Positions 18,120-27,084 of a DNA stretch of 64,000 nt are shown here, piece after piece. Source of the stretch: Cupriavidus sp. BIS7. GTDB lineage: Bacteria > Pseudomonadota > Gammaproteobacteria > Burkholderiales > Burkholderiaceae. The notes below the pieces were generated by a model. That model was not told the DNA's origin. It did no database searches and worked only from the letters and a program-made list of their open reading frames with translations. The stretch spans positions 1-64,000 of the forward strand of contig NZ_ALOU01000037.1 in the NCBI RefSeq assembly GCF_000292345.1. The letters are read 5' to 3'. Made by a program: the position numbers and the translations under genes. The number at the start of each line of letters is the position of its first letter. Position 1 is the first letter of the stretch.

Positions 18120-18138
18120 ACTTGATACCTCAAGTATA
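18120..18138 (-). promoter_or_regulatory. MarR-type operator overlapping a -10 box
   Basis: ACTTGA (18120-18125), TACC, TCAAGT (18130-18135) form a perfect 6-4-6 inverted repeat. On the minus strand, TATACT (18133-18138) reads as a -10 box that overlaps the right arm. The spacing and sequence resemble MarR/HpaR-like operators, so the MarR protein encoded just downstream probably binds here. The -35 is poor. Confidence 0.6.
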
Positions 18139-18189
18139 TGCGCTGTCCGGCCACGATCGGCTGGCGATCGGTTGGAGCTGAGTTGAAGT

Positions 18190-19191
18190 TCAGTCTACCT
18201 TCGCGCCGGAATCCTTGACCACCTTCGCCCATTTGGTGTGCTCGGCCCGGATGAACGCGGCGAACTGTTCGGGCGTGTTGCCGACGGGATCGGCGCCCTG
18301 GGCCATCAGGCGTTCGCGTACCGCTGGCGAATTCAGGCTCTTGGACACTTCCTGCTGGATACGATGGATGATCTCGGGGGACGTGCCGGCCGGCGCCAGC
18401 AGGCCGAACCACGAACTTGCCTCATAGTTCGGCAGGTTTGCAGCGGCCGCCACAGTCGGCACACCGGGCAGCGCCGGCGACGGCTTGGCGCTGGTCACCG
18501 CCAGTGCCTTGAGCTTGCCACCCTTGATCAGCGCCATGGAGGAGGGCAGGTTGTCGAACATTACCTGCATCGTGCCGCCCGTCAGGTCGGTCAGTGCCGG
18601 ACCACTGCCGCGGTACGGGAAATGGACCATGTAGGTATTGGTTTGCGTCTTGAACAGCTCCCCGGCCAGATGGATCGACGTGCCATTGCCGCTGGATGCC
18701 ATATTGAGCTTGCCCGGATTGGCCCGCGCGTAGGCAATCAGGTCGGTGACGGTGTTGATCTTGTTCTGCTGCGCGAAGGCCGGATTGACCACCAGCACGT
18801 TCGGCACCGCCGCTACCTCGGTAATCGGCGCGAAGTCCTTGATCGGGTCGTAGGGCAGCTTGCCGTACAGCGACTGGTTGATGCCATGTGTGCCGACGGT
18901 GCCCATCAACAGCGTGTAGCCGTCTGGCGCGGACTTCGCCACGATGTCCGAGCCGATGTTGCCGCCTGCGCCGGGTTTGTTGTCGACCACCACGTTCCAG
19001 CCTGGCAGCTTCGACAGCTCGGCCGAGACGGCACGCGCCATGATGTCCGTGGTGCCGCCGGCCGGGAATGGCACGACCAGGCGGATCGGCTTGGTCGGAT
19101 AGGCATCGGCGGCATGGGCCGATGCGGCAGCCAGCGGACTCAGGGCGATCGACAGAAGCAGCGCGACGGTGCGCCGGCGTTGATGGTGCAT
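18190..19191 (-). CDS. Bug family tripartite tricarboxylate transporter substrate-binding protein
   Basis: A 333-residue periplasmic protein of the Bug (TctC-like) family, greatly expanded in Burkholderiales. A signal peptide ([20 protein letters not shown] ending near SAHAAD) precedes the typical mature start [21 protein letters not shown]. Family blocks [39 protein letters not shown] and the C-terminal [24 protein letters not shown] are intact. No TctA/TctB genes are adjacent, so it is an orphan. It captures an organic acid or related ligand; identity unknown. Confidence 0.92.
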   Translation of the reverse strand: MHHQRRRTVALLLSIALSPLAAASAHAADAYPTKPIRLVVPFPAGGTTDIMARAVSAELSKLPGWNVVVDNKPGAGGNIGSDIVAKSAPDGYTLLMGTVGTHGINQSLYGKLPYDPIKDFAPITEVAAVPNVLVVNPAFAQQNKINTVTDLIAYARANPGKLNMASSGNGTSIHLAGELFKTQTNTYMVHFPYRGSGPALTDLTGGTMQVMFDNLPSSMALIKGGKLKALAVTSAKPSPALPGVPTVAAAANLPNYEASSWFGLLAPAGTSPEIIHRIQQEVSKSLNSPAVRERLMAQGADPVGNTPEQFAAFIRAEHTKWAKVVKDSGAKVD

Positions 19192-19314
19192 GACGATGTC
19201 TCCATGTAAGGCGGCCGGCTATCCCGGTCTCGGGGCCATTCTAGTCTCGCAATCGCCACTTCGCGGATGGGGTGAAGCCCTTACACCGTTATCAGGCCTT
19301 ACGCTTCGGGCCAT

Positions 19315-19340
19315 GAAAAAAGGCGCCCGCGGGCGCCTTT
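19315..19340 (-). terminator. Rho-independent terminator of the porin gene
   Basis: AAAGGCGCCC and GGGCGCCTTT (19319-19328 and 19331-19340) form a perfect 10-bp stem with a GC loop. On the minus strand the stem is followed by a run of six T (complement of 19315-19320). It lies 24 bp after the porin stop. Confidence 0.85.
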
Positions 19341-19363
19341 AAAGGAACGATGATTCAGGCTGG

Positions 19364-20560
19364 TCAGAACTTGTGGCGCATACCCACTGCCACGCCCACC
19401 TGGCTGTTGCTGCCTTGCGACAGGAAGTATCCGTTGGCAAAGCTGACCGCCGAGGTGTCGAAGTTCAGGCCCGAGTTCTTCACGTAGGCCATCGTCAGAT
19501 AGACGTCGGTGCGCTTCGACAGGTTGTAGTCGGCCACGAGGCTGATCTGCCACGGATTGGCGGGATTGTTCGAAGCCAGCGCAGGCCCGCCTGCCACCGG
19601 ATTCGGTGCACGCAGTTGGGTGATGTCGTCGTAGGCATATTCCAGCGTCAGGCCCAGCGGCGCGGTGACCTGGTAGTTCATGCCGATCCAGTAGTAGTTG
19701 TCGCGCTGGAGTTCGGTGCCGTCGGAACCCGTGACACGGCCATAGCGGTAGCCTGCCATGATCTTCGCCGGGCCGTAGGTGTAGCTGCCTGCCAAACCGG
19801 CCTTGCGCGAGCGGCCAGGCGAGCCGATCGTGACGGTCGGACGCCATTCGTCATAGGCGGCTGTCAGGCCGAGGGGGCCGGCCAGGTACAACAGGCCGGC
19901 GCCACCGCCCGCGTTGTTGTTGAAGTTGCCCGGGACTTCGCCAGCACCGGCGCCGGCCAGCGGCGTCAGACCGATCGCCGATACGCCGGTACCAAAGCTC
20001 CAGTGGGCCTCGGCAGTGACGGGGCCAATCACGGCCGTGTACTTGACGGTGTTGTCCGAACGGAAGTTGGTGCCAAGCTGGGCCACCACCGGTTCGTACA
20101 GCGTCGCGTAGCCGGTCGGCGAGAAGTTCGCGAACATGTCGAACATCGTGGTGTACTGGCGACCGAAGGTCACGCGACCCAGCGTATCGCTCTGCATACC
20201 CACGAAGGCCTGACGACCGAACAGGCGGCCGCCTTGCTGCGACTTGCCATCGTCAAGGCCAAAGCCGCTTTCCAGCACGAACAGTGCCTTCAGGCCACCG
20301 CCCAGATCCTCCGTGCCGCGCAGACCCCAACGCGAACCAGACAGGCCGCCACCGGTCTGCAGGCCGACCCGGCTACCGCCGCCAGGCAGCGACTGCGGGA
20401 TGCCACTGGCATTGACGTTGGCGGGATTCAGGCCGGGAGCCAGGTGGTTGTTATATTCGATCGGCAGGTCCACGACGCCATACAGGGTCACGCTCGATTG
20501 CGCATTTGCAGCAGTGGCAAACGCGCTCATCGCGGCAAGCGCGAGAAGCGACTTTTTCAT
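19364..20560 (-). CDS. Gram-negative porin (Burkholderiales type)
   Basis: A 398-residue outer-membrane trimeric porin. The start at 20560 has GGAGATC about 7 nt upstream and gives the signal peptide MKKSLLALAAMSAFATAANA, followed by the family's standard mature start QSSVTLYGVVDLPIEYNNH. Alternating beta-strand pattern, the loop 3 region with MQSDTLGRVTFGRQYTTMFD and the C-terminal VAVGMRHKF ending in Phe (needed for Bam-dependent insertion) are all visible. The protein allows diffusion of small solutes. The open frame extends 54 bp upstream but that would bury the signal peptide. A strong terminator follows. Confidence 0.93.
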   Translation of the reverse strand: MKKSLLALAAMSAFATAANAQSSVTLYGVVDLPIEYNNHLAPGLNPANVNASGIPQSLPGGGSRVGLQTGGGLSGSRWGLRGTEDLGGGLKALFVLESGFGLDDGKSQQGGRLFGRQAFVGMQSDTLGRVTFGRQYTTMFDMFANFSPTGYATLYEPVVAQLGTNFRSDNTVKYTAVIGPVTAEAHWSFGTGVSAIGLTPLAGAGAGEVPGNFNNNAGGGAGLLYLAGPLGLTAAYDEWRPTVTIGSPGRSRKAGLAGSYTYGPAKIMAGYRYGRVTGSDGTELQRDNYYWIGMNYQVTAPLGLTLEYAYDDITQLRAPNPVAGGPALASNNPANPWQISLVADYNLSKRTDVYLTMAYVKNSGLNFDTSAVSFANGYFLSQGSNSQVGVAVGMRHKF

Positions 20561-20901
20561 GCTGGGTGATCTCCACTTAAGAATTATTAGTTGAAGCCCG
20601 GAAGGGACCTCCAAGTCAGCCCTCTACACCCTTCCGTTCTTGACTTCCTGGGAAGCTGCCGACCACTCTAGCAAAAGCCCACTTCTTTTGACCTTGAGGT
20701 AAACGTCTTGTCTTGTTTTCACAACTCAGGGTTTTTAAGTACCGAACGTTCGTGCGGAAAGTGCCGATGCGGGTGACGAGGACGGCCTGCGCAAGGCAGC
20801 GCGGGTACAATGCGGGAAATCCCGAGGGCGCGTTTGAAGCGACACCTACCTCTTCAGTGGGGCACAGGCTCGATGCACACGCCGATCATCCATAGACAGA
20901 C
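20561..20901. promoter_or_regulatory. Porin/coq7 divergent region with a CGAACGTTCG palindrome
   Basis: A 341-bp gap between divergent genes, with no supportable ORF. It contains the 10-bp palindrome CGAACGTTCG (20743-20752), preceded by GTAC and of the kind bound by TetR-family dimers, and a TACAAT (20806-20811) that could be the -10 for coq7, without a good -35. The porin promoter is presumably near 20640-20720 on the minus strand but I cannot fix it. No regulator gene lies next to it. Confidence 0.35.
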
Positions 20902-21525
20902 ATGGACACGCTGATCCGAGAATTCGATGTCGCGCTGCGCGCGATTGCCGGTGCGACCCGAGCGGGCCGTGCCAATCCCGCAGACCGGCTGGCCCCGGAC
21001 ACCGAGCAGATGAGCGCGGAGGAGCGCCGTCATGTAGCCGGGCTCATGCGCATCAACCATGTTGGAGAAGTTTGCGCCCAGGCCCTCTACCAGGCGCAGA
21101 AGCTGACCGCGCGCAGTGCGCCGGTGCGTGCGCAGATGGATGCCGCCGCGCGCGAGGAGGAGGATCACCTGGCCTGGTGCGCGGACCGCCTGCACGAACT
21201 CGGCTCGCGTCCGAGCCTGCTCAACCCGGTCTGGTACGCGGGTGCGTTCGCCATCGGCGTTCTGGCCGGCCGCGCGGGTGATCGCGTCAGCCTTGGTTTT
21301 GTCGCCGAGACCGAGCGCCAGGTCGAACATCATCTGACCGGCCATCTGGACCGCCTGCCTGCGGCGGACGGACGCTCGCGCGTAATCCTCGAACAGATGC
21401 GTGATGACGAAGTCCGTCACGGCGATGCCGCGCGTGACGCCGGTGGCGTGCCGCTGCCCGGCCCGGTTCGCGCGTTGATGCGCGCTGCGTCGCGCGTCAT
21501 GACCACCACCGCCTACCGCATCTGA
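20902..21525 (+). CDS. coq7: 2-nonaprenyl-3-methyl-6-methoxy-1,4-benzoquinol hydroxylase (Coq7)
   Basis: A 207-residue di-iron monooxygenase for a late hydroxylation step of ubiquinone synthesis (alternative to UbiF). The di-iron ligands appear in [14 protein letters not shown] (first E-x-H type helix), [10 protein letters not shown] (near 95), a second pair in [11 protein letters not shown] and [13 protein letters not shown] near the end. Length and Pro-rich linker fit Burkholderiales Coq7. It is a single gene divergent from the porin and 470 bp before mraZ. The palindrome at 20743 and TACAAT at 20806 lie upstream. Confidence 0.93.
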   Translation: MDTLIREFDVALRAIAGATRAGRANPADRLAPDTEQMSAEERRHVAGLMRINHVGEVCAQALYQAQKLTARSAPVRAQMDAAAREEEDHLAWCADRLHELGSRPSLLNPVWYAGAFAIGVLAGRAGDRVSLGFVAETERQVEHHLTGHLDRLPAADGRSRVILEQMRDDEVRHGDAARDAGGVPLPGPVRALMRAASRVMTTTAYRI

Positions 21526-21998
21526 CTGGATGCAAGTCTCCTCATTTGCGATACGTCTGAACGCTGCCTGAGACAGCTGTGGAAAAGTACCGCGAGCCCT
21601 TGCCTGAACGGGGCTGAAAGCAAAACGTTGTATCCTTCCCGACGGCGCGAGAGCGAAAGGGATTCGCGCTGTCGGCAGTACTCCCTCCGGTAGTTCTCAG
21701 GTGGTTTCTCTGCTTTCCTCCCCAAGTTCTTCATTTCATTAAGGATTCACTTTTACAGTGCGTGAAGTTGGCGCGCTAAGTCTTTGTTCTGATTAAAAAA
21801 AGCCCTTTTATTGCCCCTTAACGAGCCTTGACCGCCCAAAATGCTTCCTCTAAAGTGGGAAATAGTGTGAGGAAGTGTATTTTTGTGTGAAGAACCGGGT
21901 CGGCTCTGCGATGATTTGTCCCAGGCCGAACTCGTAGCGGATGGGATGAACCGACCTGCCGGATGGTGTTTAAGCCAACGGCTACCAGGGGGGCGAGC
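21526..21998 (+). promoter_or_regulatory. Gene-free leader ahead of the dcw cluster
   Basis: About 470 bp between coq7 and mraZ. No ORF is supported and I see no RNase P RNA signature. The last third holds the strong mraZ promoter and the period-10 MraZ-box-like array, listed separately. An imperfect hairpin (AGCGAA-N5-TTCGCGCT near 21650) may mark the end of the coq7 transcript. Confidence 0.5.
21828..21890 (+). promoter_or_regulatory. mraZ (dcw) promoter with period-10 MraZ-box-like repeats
   Basis: TTGACC (21828-21833), a 17-bp spacer and TAAAGT (21851-21856) make a near-consensus sigma70 promoter on the + strand. Starting in the -10 box, pentamers recur every 10 bp: TGGGA (21856), TGTGA (21866), TGTAT (21876), TGTGA (21886). 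MraZ is known to bind direct TGGG[A/G]-like boxes spaced by 5 bp in its own promoter, so autoregulation of the whole cluster is the likely reading. The last three boxes depart from TGGG. Confidence 0.6.
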
Positions 21999-22427
21999 TT
22001 GTTTCAGGGAGCATCGGCGTTGTCGCTGGATGCCAAGGGCCGGATGTCCATTCCGGCCAGGCACCGCGAAGCGCTGCAAACACAGGCCGAGGGCCGGGTT
22101 ACGCTGACCAAGCACCCGGACGGATGCCTGTTGCTCTTTCCCCGGCCCGAATGGGAGGTTTTCCGAGGCCGCATTGCGGCGCTGCCGATGGACGCCCATT
22201 GGTGGAAACGGATCTTTCTCGGTAACGCCGCCGACGTGGATATGGACGGCGCAGGCCGTGTGCTGATTGCACCGGAGTTGCGCAGTGCCTCCATGCTCGA
22301 CAAGGAAGTGATGCTGCTCGGAATGGGCAGCCACTTCGAAGTTTGGGATGCCGCAACCTACGCCGCCAAGGAACAGGCAGCGATGGCGCAAGGCATGCCG
22401 GAAGCATTGAAGAATTTCTCTTTCTGA
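21999..22427 (+). CDS. mraZ: Transcriptional regulator MraZ
   Basis: A 142-residue MraZ protein with two SpoVT-AbrB-like DNA-binding halves: [25 protein letters not shown] (DxxGR motif in the first) and [20 protein letters not shown] (same motif in the second). It binds its own promoter and modulates dcw expression. I place the start at TTG 21999: it has AGGGGGG 7 nt upstream and gives the family's usual N-terminus [11 protein letters not shown]. The longer frame from ATG 21963 adds 12 unrelated residues ([12 protein letters not shown]) and lacks a good ribosome site. The gene is 7 bp before rsmH. Confidence 0.9.
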   Translation: MFQGASALSLDAKGRMSIPARHREALQTQAEGRVTLTKHPDGCLLLFPRPEWEVFRGRIAALPMDAHWWKRIFLGNAADVDMDGAGRVLIAPELRSASMLDKEVMLLGMGSHFEVWDAATYAAKEQAAMAQGMPEALKNFSF

Positions 22428-22434
22428 CGAGGTC

Positions 22435-23412
22435 ATGACCCCTACCGAATTGCCGGGGACCACCGCCCTGCGCCATCGCACCGTGCTGCTGGACGAGGCC
22501 GTCGACGCGCTCGTCTGGCGGCCCGACGGCGCCTACGTGGACGGCACGTTCGGCAGAGGTGGCCACAGCCGGGCAGTATTGGCCCGGCTGGGGCCGGCCG
22601 GCACCCTGGTCGCCTTCGACAAGGATCCGGCAGCAATCGCAGAAGCGGGCACCATCAAGGATGCCCGCTTCTCCATTGAGCACGCGAGCTTTGCCGAGAT
22701 GGGCGAACGGCTGGCCGGCCGTAGCCCTGTGGCTGGCGTGCTGCTTGACCTGGGGATCAGCTCGCCCCAGATCGACGAGGCGGCGAGGGGGTTTTCCTTT
22801 CGTTTCGAGGGCCCGCTGGACATGCGCATGGACACCACGCGCGGCGTCACTGCCGCCGAGTGGCTTGCACAGGCGGACGAGCATGAAATTGCCAGGGTGA
22901 TACGAGACTATGGGGAAGAACGGTTTGCTGTACAGATTGCAAAGGCGATTGTTGCTCGCCGGCGCGAACCCGGCGATGGCGGAGCACTCGCCACTACTTC
23001 AGACCTTGCCGCGCTCGTGGCGAAAACCGTCAAAACACGCGAGAAGGGCCAGGACCCTGCGACCCGCACCTTTCAAGCTCTACGGATTCACGTCAATCAA
23101 GAGCTTGAGGACCTCGAAAGGGGTCTGAAGGCGGCGTACGAATTGCTTCAGGTCGGAGGCCGGCTCGTGGTGATCAGCTTTCACTCGCTCGAGGACCGCA
23201 TCGTCAAGCGGTTCATGCAGGCGCATGCGCGTCCCCAGCAGGATGCCGATCCGGCCCTGCGCCGCGCGCCGCTGCGCGCCGCCGACCTGCCGCAGCCGAC
23301 GATGAAGCTGCTGGGCCGCTACAAGCCCGGTGCCGACGAGGTGGCAGAGAACCCGCGCGCACGTTCCGCCGTGATGCGTGTGGCCGAGAAACTCGGAGCG
23401 CCGACGGCATGA
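22435..23412 (+). CDS. rsmH: 16S rRNA m4C1402 methyltransferase
   Basis: A 325-residue SAM-dependent enzyme that N4-methylates C1402 of 16S rRNA in the ribosomal P site. It begins [15 protein letters not shown]; the SAM-binding stretch [16 protein letters not shown] is at 34-49 and the family motif [13 protein letters not shown] near 104. [15 protein letters not shown] and the C-terminal [14 protein letters not shown] complete the family set. It starts 7 bp after mraZ and its TGA overlaps ftsL (ATGA). Confidence 0.96.
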   Translation: MTPTELPGTTALRHRTVLLDEAVDALVWRPDGAYVDGTFGRGGHSRAVLARLGPAGTLVAFDKDPAAIAEAGTIKDARFSIEHASFAEMGERLAGRSPVAGVLLDLGISSPQIDEAARGFSFRFEGPLDMRMDTTRGVTAAEWLAQADEHEIARVIRDYGEERFAVQIAKAIVARRREPGDGGALATTSDLAALVAKTVKTREKGQDPATRTFQALRIHVNQELEDLERGLKAAYELLQVGGRLVVISFHSLEDRIVKRFMQAHARPQQDADPALRRAPLRAADLPQPTMKLLGRYKPGADEVAENPRARSAVMRVAEKLGAPTA

Positions 23413-23726
23413 ACCGCCTGACCTTCTTCCTCCTTGCCGCCCTGTTGTTCTGTGCGCTGTCGCTGGTCAGCGCGCAGCACCAGGCTCGCACGCTGTTCGT
23501 GGCGATGGAGCGCGCGCAGTCCGAGGAGAAGCAGCTCGATATTGACTGGTCGCGCCTGCAGTACCAGCAGAGTTCGCTCAGCAAGAGCGCGCGCATCGCC
23601 GAAGCCGCGCGCACGCAGCTCAAGATGTCGCCGGCGCTGGCCGGGCGTACCCAGTACCTGCAAGGTGTTGTATTGCCCTCCACGCCGCCGGATGCCGAGC
23701 AACCCGCGGAAGGGGCTGCCAAATGA
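23409..23726 (+). CDS. ftsL: Cell division protein FtsL
   Basis: A 105-residue bitopic inner-membrane protein of the divisome. One N-terminal membrane segment ([19 protein letters not shown], about 3-21) is followed by a periplasmic coiled coil (about 25-70). FtsL works with FtsB and FtsQ to activate FtsWI. Both ends overlap neighbours by ATGA (rsmH before, ftsI after). Sequence is weakly conserved, so the call rests on size, topology and position. Confidence 0.93.
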   Translation: MNRLTFFLLAALLFCALSLVSAQHQARTLFVAMERAQSEEKQLDIDWSRLQYQQSSLSKSARIAEAARTQLKMSPALAGRTQYLQGVVLPSTPPDAEQPAEGAAK

Positions 23727-25540
23727 GCATGGCCCGCCCGACCATGAACCGCGCCCGCGCCGACAACAAGTCGCGCGGGGAAGCAGCGCGCCCGCGCACC
23801 GGCCAGTTCTCGGCCAGCCCGGTGCTGGGCCTGCGCCTGCCGATGTGGCGGTCCAAGTTCGTGGTGTTCCTGATGTTCGCCGCTTTCGCGGCCCTGGCCG
23901 GCCGCGCGCTGTGGATTCAGGGTCCGGGCAACCAGTTCTATGAGATGGAGGGCAAGAAGCGCTTCCAGCGCACGCTGGAACTGCCCGCCACACGCGGCAA
24001 GATCCTGGACCGCAATGGTCTGGTGCTGGCCACCAGCCTGCCGGTCAAGGCGATCTGGGCCGTGCCCGAAGACGTGCCGAACGACACCGACCCCCAGCGC
24101 ATCCGCCAGCTCGCCAAGCTGCTCGACATGTCCGAGAAGGAATTGCGCGCCAAGCTGTCCGAGGACAAGAGCTTCGTGTACCTGAAGCGCCAGGTGCTGC
24201 CGGACGCCGCCGACAAGATCGCCGCGCTCAAGGTCGAGGGTGTCCATCAGACGCGCGAGTACAAGCGCTTCTACCCGGAAGGCGAAGCGATGGCGCACAT
24301 CGTCGGCTTCACCAACGTCGAGGACAAGGGCCAGGAAGGCGTGGAACTGGCGCGCGAGAGCGTGCTGGCAGGCCGGGCCGGCGCGCGCCAGGTGATCAAG
24401 GACCGCCTGGGCCGCGTGGTGGAGGACGTCGGCATCCTGAAGACACCGCGTGACGGCGAGGACATGCAGCTCTCGATCGACGCGAAGATCCAGTACCTGG
24501 CGTACAACGAGGTCAAGGCCGTGGTCGAGCGTAGCAAGGCCAAGGCCGCCAGCGCCGTGGTGCTGGACGCGCAGACCGGCGAGGTGCTGGCGCTGGCCAA
24601 CTGGCCGACCTACAACCCGAACGATCGCACCCGCCTCTCGGGCGAGCAGTTGCGCAACCGCGTGCTGACTGACACGTTCGAGCCCGGCTCGATGATGAAG
24701 CCGATCTCGATCGGCCTGGCGCTGCAGCTTGGCCGCGTGACCCCGACAACGCAGATCGTGACGACCGGCAAGTTCAACTTCGAAGGCGCGACGATCTCCG
24801 ACACCCACAACTACGGCACGCTCACGGTGGGCGGCGTGATCCAGAAGTCGAGCAATATCGGCACGACGAAGATCGCGATGATGATGAAGCCGCAGGAAAT
24901 GTGGGATATGTATACCAGTGTCGGCCTGGGCCAGGCGCCGAAGATTGGCTTCCCGGGCGCCGTGGCCGGCCGCGTGCGGCCGTGGAAGAGCTGGCGGCCA
25001 ATCGAGCAGGCGACGATGTCCTATGGTTATGGCCTGTCCGTGTCGCTGTTCCAGATCGCACACGCCTACACGATCTTCGCCCATGACGGCGAGCTGATCC
25101 CGGTGTCGATCTTCAAGACCAATGGCCCGGCAACCGGCGAGCGCATCCTGTCGCCGCAGATCGCCCGCGAAGTGCGCGGCATGCTGGAAACCGTGACCGC
25201 ACCGGGCGGCACCGCGCCGGAGGCCCAGGTGATGGGCTACCGCGTCGGCGGCAAGACCGGTACCGCATACAAGCACGTAGGCCGTGGCTATGACCGCAGC
25301 AAGTATCGCGCGTCGTTCATCGGCCTGGCGCCGATGTCGAATCCGCGCGTGATCGTCGCCGTCAGCGTCGACGAACCGACCTCCGGCAGCCACTACGGTG
25401 GCGCGGTGGCCGGCCCGGTTTTCTCGGCCATCACCGGCGGCGCGCTGCGCGCACTGAACGTCCAGCCCGACTCACCAATCCGCCAGCTCATGGTCACCGA
25501 CAAGGTGCCGGAAAGCGAACCATGGAGCGCCACGCCATGA
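23723..25540 (+). CDS. ftsI: Peptidoglycan D,D-transpeptidase FtsI (PBP3)
   Basis: A 605-residue division-specific class B PBP that cross-links septal peptidoglycan with FtsW. An N-terminal cytoplasmic tail is followed by a membrane anchor (about 45-62). The pedestal domain starts near RTLELPATRGKILDRNG. The transpeptidase motifs are SxxK at 323-326 (in EPGSMMKP), SSN at 376-378 and KTGT at 511-514. The Met-Met after the catalytic Ser differs from the more usual Thr-Phe/Met. It is coupled by ATGA overlaps to ftsL and, if murE starts at 25537, to murE. Confidence 0.96.
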   Translation: MSMARPTMNRARADNKSRGEAARPRTGQFSASPVLGLRLPMWRSKFVVFLMFAAFAALAGRALWIQGPGNQFYEMEGKKRFQRTLELPATRGKILDRNGLVLATSLPVKAIWAVPEDVPNDTDPQRIRQLAKLLDMSEKELRAKLSEDKSFVYLKRQVLPDAADKIAALKVEGVHQTREYKRFYPEGEAMAHIVGFTNVEDKGQEGVELARESVLAGRAGARQVIKDRLGRVVEDVGILKTPRDGEDMQLSIDAKIQYLAYNEVKAVVERSKAKAASAVVLDAQTGEVLALANWPTYNPNDRTRLSGEQLRNRVLTDTFEPGSMMKPISIGLALQLGRVTPTTQIVTTGKFNFEGATISDTHNYGTLTVGGVIQKSSNIGTTKIAMMMKPQEMWDMYTSVGLGQAPKIGFPGAVAGRVRPWKSWRPIEQATMSYGYGLSVSLFQIAHAYTIFAHDGELIPVSIFKTNGPATGERILSPQIAREVRGMLETVTAPGGTAPEAQVMGYRVGGKTGTAYKHVGRGYDRSKYRASFIGLAPMSNPRVIVAVSVDEPTSGSHYGGAVAGPVFSAITGGALRALNVQPDSPIRQLMVTDKVPESEPWSATP

Positions 25541-27084
25541 CGGGCAAGCCGCTGCTCCCGCTAGAAGTCTCCGCCCAGGCCAGCAACGCGCTGGCCTGGC
25601 TGCGTACGCATGCCCCGGAAAACGCGCGACTGACCGGCGATACGCGCCGTCTGCAACCGGGCGACGTGTTTTTTGCCTACGTGCTCGGCAACGAGCGCCT
25701 TGCCACCGATGGCCGCCCGCATATCGACAAGGCAATTGCCGCCGGTGCGTCGGCCATCGTCTATGAAGCCGACAACTTTACGTGGGCCCACGGCGACCGC
25801 GTGCCGCACCTGGCCGTATCGCAACTGCACGAGCTTGCCGGGCCGATTGCGGCCGGCTGGCATGGCATCGCCGCGCGCAAGATGGCGGTGACCGGCATCA
25901 CCGGCACCAACGGCAAGACCTCGTGCTCGCAATGGCTTGCACGTCTGCTGCAGGCCACCGGCACGCCATGTGCGACGATCGGCACGCTTGGCTCGGGCTT
26001 CCCTGATGCGCTCAAGCTTACTGGCTTCACCACGCCAGACGCCGTGCAGCTCCAGGCCAGCCTGGCCGAGCTGAACGACGCCGGCGCGCGCGCGGTGGCG
26101 ATGGAAGTCTCCTCGCACGGCCTGGAGCAGGGCCGCGTGGCCGGCACCGAGTTTGCCGTGGCCGTGCTGACCAACCTGACGCAGGATCACCTCGACTACC
26201 ACGGCACGATGGCCGAGTACGAGGCGGCCAAGGCGCGCCTGTTCATGTGGGACGGTCTGAAGACCGCGGTGATCAACCGCGACGATGGCATGGGGCAGCG
26301 CCTGCTGGCCGGTAACGCGGCCGCCGTCAGCGCGCCACAGGTTATCGAGTACGGCATCGACGGCAAGACAGGTGCCTCGGCAGCGCGCGGCCAATGGCTG
26401 CGTGCCACCGGCGTGCGCGCCACGGGCACCGGCACCGCATTCCATATCGATGGCAGCTTCGGCAGCGCCGGCGTGACCACGCCGATGATCGGCGCGTTCA
26501 ACGTCAGCAACCTGCTGGCCGTGCTCGGCGCCGCGCTGGCGCAGGGCGTGGCCTGGGATGCCGCCATCGGCGCGCTGCGCAACCTGACGCCCGTAGATGG
26601 CCGCATGGAACTGTTCGGCGGCCACGATGCGCCGCTGGCCGTGGTCGATTACGCCCATACGCCAGACGCGCTGATCCAGACGCTGACCGCGCTGCGGCCG
26701 GTCGCGCAAGCGCGCCAGGGCAAGCTCTGGTGCGTGTTCGGCTGCGGCGGTGACCGCGATGCCACCAAGCGTCCGCTGATGGGCGGCGTGGCCGAGCGGC
26801 TGGCCGACGAAGTGGTCCTGACCAGCGACAACCCGCGCAGCGAAGATCCGCGCGACATCCTCGAGGCGATTGCCGACGGCATGCAGGACCGTGCCCGCGC
26901 CAGCCTGATCGAGGACCGCGCAGCCGCCATCCTTTATGCAATCAGGCACGCGGCCCCGGCCGACGTGGTGCTCGTTGCCGGCAAGGGCCACGAAGCCACG
27001 CAGGAGATCCAGGGCCGCAAGCGTCCGTTCTCCGACCGGGAGCATGTGCGCCTGACCCTCGGCACGCGGGGGGTGTCGGCATGA
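25537..27084 (+). CDS. murE: UDP-MurNAc-tripeptide synthetase MurE
   Basis: A 515-residue ATP-dependent ligase adding meso-diaminopimelate to UDP-MurNAc-L-Ala-D-Glu in the cytoplasm. The ATP motif is GTNGKTS (123-129), the substrate-carbamate region follows, and DNPRSEDP near 435 holds the DNPR motif that selects meso-DAP over lysine. The ATG at 25537 overlaps the ftsI stop (ATGA), like most junctions here; an ATG at 25522, also with a purine-rich stretch upstream, would add five residues. The stop overlaps murF by ATGA. Confidence 0.95.
   Translation: MTGKPLLPLEVSAQASNALAWLRTHAPENARLTGDTRRLQPGDVFFAYVLGNERLATDGRPHIDKAIAAGASAIVYEADNFTWAHGDRVPHLAVSQLHELAGPIAAGWHGIAARKMAVTGITGTNGKTSCSQWLARLLQATGTPCATIGTLGSGFPDALKLTGFTTPDAVQLQASLAELNDAGARAVAMEVSSHGLEQGRVAGTEFAVAVLTNLTQDHLDYHGTMAEYEAAKARLFMWDGLKTAVINRDDGMGQRLLAGNAAAVSAPQVIEYGIDGKTGASAARGQWLRATGVRATGTGTAFHIDGSFGSAGVTTPMIGAFNVSNLLAVLGAALAQGVAWDAAIGALRNLTPVDGRMELFGGHDAPLAVVDYAHTPDALIQTLTALRPVAQARQGKLWCVFGCGGDRDATKRPLMGGVAERLADEVVLTSDNPRSEDPRDILEAIADGMQDRARASLIEDRAAAILYAIRHAAPADVVLVAGKGHEATQEIQGRKRPFSDREHVRLTLGTRGVSA

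Noticed and set aside
21526..21998. Possible RNase P RNA gene before mraZ
   Set aside because: In some relatives rnpB lies near this locus, but I could not find the conserved GAGGAAAGTCC-type core or a matching fold here.
23213..25393. A 726-codon open frame antisense to ftsI and flanking genes
   Set aside because: Overlaps ftsL and ftsI completely; composition is that of a reverse-strand shadow.
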